Below, piece by piece: positions 56,680-64,000 of a DNA stretch of 64,000 nucleotides (position 1 is its first letter; each line of letters opens with the position of its first letter). The DNA comes from Paraspadella gotoi (Eukaryota > Chaetognatha). The notes beneath the pieces were generated by a model. The model was not told where the DNA came from, made no database searches, and saw only the letters and a program-made list of their open reading frames with translations. The position numbers and the translations under genes were made by a program. The stretch lies in contig CM119269.1 in the NCBI GenBank assembly GCA_051294375.1, forward strand, positions 21,794,434 through 21,858,433, in the 5' to 3' direction.

Positions 56680-57690
56680 GTAACTTCGGCAGTTTGACCT
56701 CTTCGTATGTTGAAATCCGGCGCGCTAAGCACTCGGCACCGCCAAATGATTTTCTAAAAAAGTTTGTTCAAATTAATTATATAAAGCTTAGTTCGCTTTT
56801 ATTTTTTGGGGGGAAACAAAAAATTCATTAATGTTTGAAATTTTGGGAAAAGTCAGAGGCAGTTGCCTCGTTGTTAAGCTGTGACGTCGAACGTTTTCAC
56901 TTTGCTTGTGTTTTATTAAGTGTTTACAATTTTCCGAAAAAAAAATAATTAAAACGTTTTCAACCTATTACTATACAACTTTTCTTTTGTGACTCACGAT
57001 GAGGTCAATTCGTATACGGGCGAAACATCAGACACTTGCCGCTTGCCATTGAGAATAAGCGACAATCGCTCACAGACTATTTCGTGATATGTTTTAAAAT
57101 CTCTTTTCCTTTAACAAAAGTAAGAAACCCCACTATCTATTTTTCATTTCTAAACTATTACCGCAATCGGTATTAGTTTGTTATGATTCCTTTTAACTCA
57201 AATTTCCGCAATTGTGGCGGGATACAACTTCTCTGCAACCTTCTCTGGACGGATCATAGCTAATATCTTTTTTTTTAGTAAATTTCATTATATTAATATT
57301 TTTTACAATCAAAAACCAAAAAAGTAGGCTAATGATTGAGAGAATAAAAGAATGAAATTGTTTTGAAAAAAGAATAATTTAGTTTTTGGTTGGCATTAAA
57401 AAAGAATAGGGAAAACTAAAATTTTTATTAAGGTTTTTTGAAGATCTTTTTTTGATTCCGAGTGGCCGCATGGGTTAAAAACTAAGCTTCGACGCGGTAT
57501 GGAATGTAGGGATTCGAATCCCACTCAAGGTAAAACTTTTACATAAAACAGCTATGTCCCAAAAGTGGTCGAGAGCAATGGCTTACCGAAGGGGAGTAGC
57601 CATATGAGTACTCGATAACAAGACAAAAACTCGCTATTCGAATTATCATTTGTACTCGAGTTACAGAGCTTCGACTTTAGAATATCAATG
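56680..57690 (+). mobile_element. SINE-bounded 1-kb unit, copy 2, at the centre of repeat D
   Basis: Direct copy of 47310-48390 with small indels: minus-strand SINE head at 56685-56755, shared AT-rich interior (GAGGCAGTTGCCTCG near 56855, ATCAGACACTTGCCGCTTGC near 57026), and plus-strand SINE head at 57460-57535 with body to about 57670. It interrupts inverted repeat D exactly between its arms. Confidence 0.85.
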
Positions 57691-59270
57691 GTTTTAAGAG
57701 TGAGGCGATAATACTGGATGAACTTCAATTCACAGAGAAACTGAAAGGGGATCGAGTGAGTGAATCTGTGATTAAAAAGAGTTAAGGGGTGAGGAGAGGT
57801 GAGGAGGTTGAAAGGAGAGTTTCAGATCGATTAAGGGGTGAGTTAATGGTTAATGATTGAAAGTGTATACGGTAATAAAAGTGTCAACTTATGAAATGGT
57901 CATAAAAGGCGGTTAAGGGATAAAATAATGATTGTAATGATTGGGGAGTTAATTAGTTATATAGTAATAAATTAATAGGGTAAATTAAGAGGTCAATCAT
58001 AATTTGAATTGTAATGATTAGAACGGTTAAAGGATTAATCAGCAAAAAGTCAGTTAAAGGGGCGAAATAATGTTTGAGAGGGCAGGGGGGTAAACCCGTT
58101 GTGAGGGGTGTGAGGGAGTAAATCGGCGAGATCGGTGAGTTCGATGTAAAAAGGAAAAATCCTGGTAGAAAAGAGAAAGTCTGGAGTTGGGAGGAATTAA
58201 TGGAAAATGGATGGAGAAAAGGGCCCAAGAGAGAGAGGGGATGAACGGGAGAGCAGAGGGGGAAGAGGAAGGGAAAGAAGAGGAGAGAGTGGCAGGGTGA
58301 CGAGAGGAAAACAGAAAGGAACTATCCCTGTTGTCGGTAAATGGAGAGAAAGGACCGGAAAAATCTATTTATGACTCGGATCCAATAAATATAGATTGAA
58401 AGGGAGAAGAAGATTGAATTAGGAAGGAGAAATGTGAAGAAAAATTAAAATAAGGGAAAGAGAGAAAAAGATGATTAAACCGGAGGAGAATATTGAAATG
58501 AAAAAGAAAAAGAAAAGAAAAATCCGATAATTTGGGAGGAAAGAAAAAGTTATAAAAAGTTTAGAAAAAAAAAGATAAATCTTTTTTAAAATAGAAAAAG
58601 TAAACTTGAAAGTTTTTTAGAAGGTTTAAGAAAATAAAAAAACCTTAGGATGTATTATTGGGTTACCCATTCCCAGTATTTATATACTAGAAATAAATTG
58701 AACAAATTTTTTTTTTTAAATTGAAGGCGAAAACAATTACAACTTACCATAAGTAATTCTATTACCGGCATGTATTACGTAATTACACAATAATTACATC
58801 CTTACGAGACATCGAAAAGATTCTAACTATTATTATTTATTATAACTATTATATTATTATTATTATTATTATTATTATTACATTATTATTATTTATTTTA
58901 TTATTATTATTATTTTTTATTATAAAAAGTAGCTATCGGATTTTATCATCTTAAATAAGCTTATATTTTTTCGCGATTCTATTCAAAAAAATAACTTTTG
59001 AGATAGAAGGTAATTTAAAAGTCGAGCTGGCTCCAGCTGCTGCTGCTTACGTTAGCTTCTACCGCTTGCTGTTCCTTACCCCCGGATAATGCATCAGGTG
59101 AACAAAACTCCTGGTTTTCTCATATCACCAAAGGAATCTTTGAATATCGCGAAATGATTCAAAGAAAAAGGAAAAACTAAGGAAAAAAAGGGCGGGAAAC
59201 TACAGGAAAGAGAAAGAAAGGAAAGAAGATTAGAAGAAAGATTGAAATAAGCAAAGAAAGGTTAAGAAAG
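57690..59270 (+). repeat. Inverted repeat D, right arm
   Basis: Reverse complement of 54490-56290 (pairs given there). It ends in GAAAG-rich DNA. No gene is supported. Confidence 0.9.
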
Positions 59271-59325
59271 ATAGACGGAGAGAAAGAAAGATAAAAAGAA
59301 TGTAATCTCTCTCTTTTGTTTTTTT

Positions 59326-59350
59326 NNNNNNNNNNNNNNNNNNNNNNNNN
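59326..59350. other. Assembly gap, exactly 25 N
   Basis: Follows the right arm of repeat D. Confidence 0.99.
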
Positions 59351-59410
59351 GTAGAATAGGAAGCGAGAGAGAAACACATAGAGGAGCACATACAAAGCAG
59401 CAGGACAAGA

Positions 59411-59431
59411 GAGGAGAGAGAGAGAGAGAGA

Positions 59432-59496
<65 letters not shown>
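59411..59496 (+). repeat. (GA)n microsatellite
   Basis: About 86 bp with AGA interruptions. Confidence 0.96.
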
Positions 59497-59497
59497 A

Positions 59498-59600
59498 ATG
59501 GCGCCCAACAATTTTGCAGGGAGGAGACAGAAAATAAAACCATTTATCGTGGATGAAAAAAAATCCGCCCTAATGAGGATTGATAGAAGAACGAGAGAGG
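59498..59600 (+). CDS. Doubtful N-terminal coding exon between two GA tracts
   Basis: An ATG in good context (GAAATGG) follows a GA tract and opens a non-repetitive reading, MAPNNFAGRRQKIKPFIVDE, continuing to MRIDRR before entering GA-rich DNA. The mixed residue use looks more like protein than anything nearby, but there is no donor or partner exon I can support. Confidence 0.2.
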
Positions 59601-59627
59601 GAGGAAAAAGAGGGAGGAGAGAGAGTG

Positions 59628-59630
<3 letters not shown>

Positions 59631-59688
<58 letters not shown>

Positions 59689-59928
59689 GAAGGAATGAAC
59701 AAAACGAAATTGAAATGTTAAAAGGTGTGAAAATATCAAAAAAAGAAAAAAAAGAAAAGAAAAGAAAAGAAAAGAAAAGAAAAGAAAAGAAAAGAAAAAG
59801 AAAAAAAGAAAAGAAAAGAAAAGAAAGAAAAGAAAAGAAAAGAATCTTTTTTTTCTTTTAAAAGCGAAAGATCTCGGTTCGATGTTGAGGTTCGTTAAAG
59901 GATCACTCAATCGAGACGTATTTTGGGA

Positions 59929-60010
<82 letters not shown>

Positions 60011-60012
60011 AG
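59631..60012 (+). repeat. Two (GA)n tracts flanking an AAAAG-rich tract
   Basis: GA 59631-59681, (GAAAA)n-type 59735-59850, and GA 59929-60012. The Arg/Glu- and Lys-rich frames are compositional. Confidence 0.93.
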
Positions 60013-61439
60013 GAGGAGGGGGGTTAACGAGCGTCGCCGGTCGAGAGCGAAGCTTTTAAAGAAATTCGATCCGATAAGATGGAGTTCAAGTTGATGGGGA
60101 AGAGGGAAGGCGACTGTTGATGGGGTAAGGTGATGTATAAAGCCGTAGAGGGAGATCTGAGTGGAATTTTTTTTTCGCGCTTATTTTTAAAATGTATTTT
60201 TTCACATCTTATAGAAGAGGTACTTACAACCTAAATCGTGTTATTTATTCTACGAATCGTTTAAGGACGCCGCCTTAAACTAAATGTAATCTTAACATAA
60301 CAAAGAGATAATAATCTAAAAATAGCAAATCAAGTCCGCTCACACAGTCTCCTTTTCCAATTTCCTCCAGCGAGAGGGCGTTTTTAATGCAAAAGGTAAA
60401 AAACTGTCTCCAGAACATTCCTGGGCTCAAGACTTAAGAAGAAACAGAAAAAAAAAAAAAAAAAGAACAAAAAGATGAAACAGAGGGAAAACAAGAAGGG
60501 TAATCAAATGTGTTGCACCGATGTGACTGTGACATGACATGAGCGTAAAATGACATGAATATATGATAACAATAACTTTCTTAGCCCGTATATTTATGAC
60601 ATGCACCGCACGGAAATTCTGTCTTTTGTTCTTTATAGTTTTAGGATTTTCTGAAGATGGCGTTAGCAGTCCCTTAGATTTGAGTTTTTTTCTGTCTCAA
60701 CAAATGAGCAACCAACTATAGGCAAATTATATACATTTTTAATGTAAGTGGGACAGACCGACGGACAGACATACCGACCAACCGACGGACCGATGGATCG
60801 ACTGACCGACGGACCAAAAAGTGACTTATAGAGTTACTCGGCGAGTATCGCGGCGCAACTAGAAAACAAGAAAAACTGTGAGTGAAAAAATCGATCACAA
60901 GTTCACAACCAGAAGGCGATGAAAAGCAGAGAGAAAGAAACTGGGATCCGTGAGTCAAGCCTTAAAGAAATTTAAAAAGAATAGGAAAAGGTTTCTGATG
61001 GCACTGTTTTCCTTATGTGTCCTATATCTGTTTATATTTCCTAATTTTAATTTTACTCAAAATATTTAACTTTGTCATCTTGTCTAAATCCCTAATCTCC
61101 AAATATAATATTTAAATTTTAATCTAAATTCTTAGTTAAGCTGAAATCGCGCACTTTGGGAAACATGACAGTTTTTTTTTTTTTTTTAGAAAAAAAAAAT
61201 TATTTGCGAATAAAGTTACTTAGATAGCGCTATCTTTATGAAATTGGTACAACAATATAAAAATTATCCATTCATTTAATAAATAAGCCATCACTTTACA
61301 AGATAATATATGCATTTTATTCGAATACAAAAGGTGATTCAGTACAATCATCATCAACAAACAACATGACTAAGTCTGAGCAAACGAAAAACATAATAAA
61401 ATAGAGAGAAAAAAAACAGTTAATTAAATAAAATTAAAT
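60013..61439. repeat. AT-rich spacer with a GACC/GACG tetranucleotide tract at 60745-60822
   Basis: Words GACCGACGGAC, CCGACCAACCGACGG and GACTGACCGACGG over about 75 bp form an imperfect tetranucleotide array. Smaller relatives lie at 25395, 34515 and 42487. Otherwise AT-rich with no gene supported. Confidence 0.6.
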
Positions 61440-62030
61440 AATTAAAAACGTAAAAATTAAAAATTGTTCTTATGTCGTAAAAACGGAACAAAATTTCGGT
61501 TAGAGACAGTATCTTTCATGTAAGATCTTGAGATAACGGTTTTCTTACAATTATTAAAATTGTAGATAGGTGTGGTATCCAAACATACCCTAAGTTCTCT
61601 CACACTTTCCCATCGATTATATCCAAAAATCTTTCGAACACCATCATTTACAGCCACATTAAGTCGTTCATATTACGTACGGAAAAGTTTTACTTCACAA
61701 CCATAAAGGAGAACCGGACACAGTTAGTATATACAATTTCATCAATAATTCCTCTGAAGGCTTTAAAAAGGCACTTATCAGACAGTTTACTTGATCGAAA
61801 AAAAAAGATACAAATTCTTTGCTTGGCTCAAACAAGCTGTCTCTTTCACTACTAAGGTTGAACCCTAGATATGACCATGTATCAACTAGATCGATACAGT
61901 TACCATCAAGAAAAAGTATATCATTTGGAATTGTAGTTTGCCACTTCAATGACATAGCAGGTCCCTGCAAGCTTATTCGTTTAAGACTGCATAGATAAAA
62001 AATTAGAAAAAACAATTTGCATATTTGAAA
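61440..62030 (-). pseudogene. Non-LTR retrotransposon, C-terminal reverse transcriptase remnant
   Basis: Two minus-strand frames make one LINE-type C-terminal segment. 61695-62015 contains WSYLGFNLSSERDSLF, the thumb-side YLG block preceded by a GNCIDLVD-like strand. After a frameshift near 61725 the reading LLYGCEV follows, a classic block of this region, then an in-frame stop near 61678, then VNDGVRKIFGYNRWES, matching the NN.R.IF...R.ES block. The enzyme would prime reverse transcription at the target site. The clade (CR1/Jockey/RTE-like) is not decidable here. The 5' part, including the catalytic YADD/FADD, was not found to the right, so it is 5'-truncated and dead. Confidence 0.8.
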
Positions 62031-62983
62031 CTGGAGAACGACGGGCTGTGCTTAGATTCATCTTTTTATTTGGCTTGTGGGATTTATACAGATTTATTTG
62101 TGGAGGTTGCATAGAAGATTAGATATTGTCAACAAATAGTATGGAACAAGGGATAAAAGAAATGTGATAAATTATAATACGTAAAGGATTGTTTATTACC
62201 AGAAAGTTACATCAATACCTAAGGATAGGGATTGGCTTTCAAGAAGAAAAGAATATTAAAACAATTGGAAAATAGAAATATTTTGCGGCAAAGAATATTG
62301 GGAAGTTCTTTTGATTCGTTTTGTTGTGAGATTAGTAAAGATAATTTGTTTTTTTATTTCGACAATGATTTATTTAATATAACATAAATAAAATCTTGTC
62401 AAATAAAAAACAAATTCTCTTTACGAGGACAAGAAATAAGAGAAAAGTCAGAAGTGAAAGAGGAGGAAAGATGGAGAAAAAATGAGACATGAAACATGGA
62501 AGATAAGAAAAAAAGGTAGGTTACTTAAGTCATTTTATCATTTCCGAATCCATAGTGAGCGTAAATGGTCTCACTCACTTGCAGAAACAATTGTGATTTT
62601 TTATGTTGTGAAATGCTCCAATTTCACACGATATCTTTTCAAACAAAAACGATTATGCAAATGAGGTTTTAACGAGGCTTTTATTTAGTTTTAAACAAGT
62701 GATCAATGCAGTATTCAATTCAGAAGAATGCCCAAAAATTAACTTTCTTTTCTGTCTTTACTTTCTCGCTGCAGTCGTAGACCCACCTCGCAAAATCCCG
62801 CCCCACTTGCGCCTTACCTCTACTTTCCACTCTCTGCCTTACCTCTTACCCTTACCCCTTACCCTTTTCTCCCTTCCGCAATCTCCCTTCCTCACTCTAA
62901 GAAATTCTGAGCCCCAACAAAACACATTTCTCCCCCTGATATTATTGTTTGCAGAGCCTCTGAGCGACGATTGACCTTTAAAT

Positions 62984-62984
<1 letters not shown>
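62031..62984. other. AT-rich then pyrimidine-rich spacer
   Basis: No gene is supported. 62770-62890 is CT-rich with CTTACCCCTTACCC words. Sequence just right of 62030 may be more LINE DNA but is unreadable. Confidence 0.45.
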
Positions 62985-63037
<53 letters not shown>

Positions 63038-63140
63038 TCTCTCTCGCTCTCGCTCTCCCTGCGATTTCGAAGGAGTGGGTGAGGAAGAGGAGAGAGAGAG
63101 AAGAGAGAGAGAGAGGAGAGAAGAGAGAGAGATTGATTTT
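62985..63140 (+). repeat. (CT)n then (GA)n, short inverted microsatellite pair
   Basis: CT 62985-63058 is followed after about 25 bp of unique DNA by GA 63085-63133, so the two could pair as a hairpin. Confidence 0.9.
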
Positions 63141-63189
63141 GACAGAAAACAACAAATAAATATGTAGCTCACCGGAACACGCGGGAGGG

Positions 63190-64000
63190 AGTACTGAAAG
63201 TGGTACATTAAAGTGAGGCGGAAATAAATGTTTTGAGGTCGGAGAGGGGCTGGTTTGAGGAGGAAGAAAAACCTTGTGAGGGCGTGAGAGGAGCGGCAGG
63301 AGATGTGAGTGTGTGGGAATTAATAATCGGCGGATCGGGAGTGAGTTCGATTGTTTAAAGGACGAAAAATCGTGGGAGAGGAAAAGAAAAGGTCGAGGAG
63401 TGTAGGAGGGAAGTGTAAGTGAGGAAAGAATGGATGGGAAGGGATAAAGGCCCACAGAGAAGAGGGAGAAGGAGAGAGAGAGGGGGGATGAACTGAGAGA
63501 GAGAGAGAGGAAGAAGGAGAGAGAGTGGGGTGGAGAGAGAAAAACAGAAAAGGACATCCCTTGTCGGTAAATGAGAGAGAAAGACGGAAAAATCTATTTA
63601 TACTCGGATCCAATAAAAATAAGATTGAAAGGGAAGAAGAAGATCTCGAATTAGGAAGGAGAAATGTGAAGAAATAAAAAGGAAGGAGAAGAAGAAGAAA
63701 GATAAAACGGAAGGAGATATGAAATGAAAAAGAAAAAGAAAAGAAAAATCGATAATTTGGGGGGAAAAAAAGATAAAAAGTTTAAAAAAAAAAAGATAAA
63801 ATTTTTAAAATAAAAAGTAAAACTTGAAAAGGTTTTAAGAAGGTTTTAAGAAAATAAAAAAACTTAAGAGTATTAATGGTTACATTCAGTTATTATAAAA
63901 AATTAGGATTAATTGAACAATTTCTTTTTTTTAAATTGAGGCGAAAAACAATACAACTATACCATAAGTAAAAATTTTATACCGGCATGTATTACGTAAT
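63190..64000 (+). repeat. Diverged copy of repeat D arm (like 58040-58790)
   Basis: Shares, in order and orientation, GGTAAATG...AGAAAGAC.GAAAAATC (63565), ACTCGGATCCAATAAA (63602), GAATTAGGAAGGAGAAATGT (63648), GATAATTTGG (63750) and GGCATGTATTACGTAAT (63984) with 58330-58790. Divergence is higher to the left of 63500. It runs off the window. Confidence 0.85.

Overview
The window is metazoan nuclear DNA, most likely from a marine or other aquatic invertebrate. The evidence is a BEL/Pao retroelement, a non-LTR retrotransposon remnant, tRNA-derived SINEs, intron-bearing exon-like segments, no operons and no bacterial-type gene density. Very long (GA/CT)n tracts and CGA-family trinucleotide tracts dominate. 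Species cannot be decided from the sequence. Almost every long open frame here is a shadow of simple repeats; convincing coding sequence is scarce.

Layout. 1-4760: minus-strand, heavily frameshifted BEL/Pao retroelement (gag on the right, integrase running off the left edge). 5336-5975: AT-rich fold-back element. 6291-9300: CT tract, 24-bp minisatellite with E-boxes, degenerate TTAGG(G)-like tract, then GAC/GAA low-complexity DNA. 9300-23271: a palindrome-like structure (arms 9300-15480 and 15490-23271) whose right arm is interrupted by about 5 kb (16395-21110) carrying a multi-exon gene-like stretch of unknown product. 23297-36585: a second, larger inverted repeat, arms about 5 kb each, around a spacer with two direct 1.33-kb copies. 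Each copy has a CCAAT-box cluster and a short F-box-like exon. 36590-40960: another copy of the unit seen in the 9-23 kb palindrome. 41279-41443: perfect 78+78-bp hairpin with a hammerhead-like core. 41640-42025: two tandem arrays. 44910-49351 and 54490-59270: two more palindromes sharing a 1-kb segment bounded by two outward-pointing SINEs. 50690-51490: polypyrimidine minisatellite. 61440-62030: non-LTR retrotransposon reverse-transcriptase remnant. 63190-64000: a more diverged copy of the 55-58 kb arm.

Interpretation. Paired arms differ largely by single-base insertions and deletions, and six sequence gaps are exactly 25 N. Both suggest that much of the window was built or gap-filled with noisy long reads, so some palindromes may be fold-back or haplotype-joining artefacts. 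Against a pure artefact, some arms differ by a whole SINE insertion and some copies are clearly more diverged. No CRISPR array, rRNA gene, intact tRNA gene or complete protein-coding gene was found, and I cannot claim a new biological system. The best candidates for a second look are the nested palindromes, the hammerhead-like perfect hairpin, the SINE-bounded unit, and the two exon-bearing stretches.
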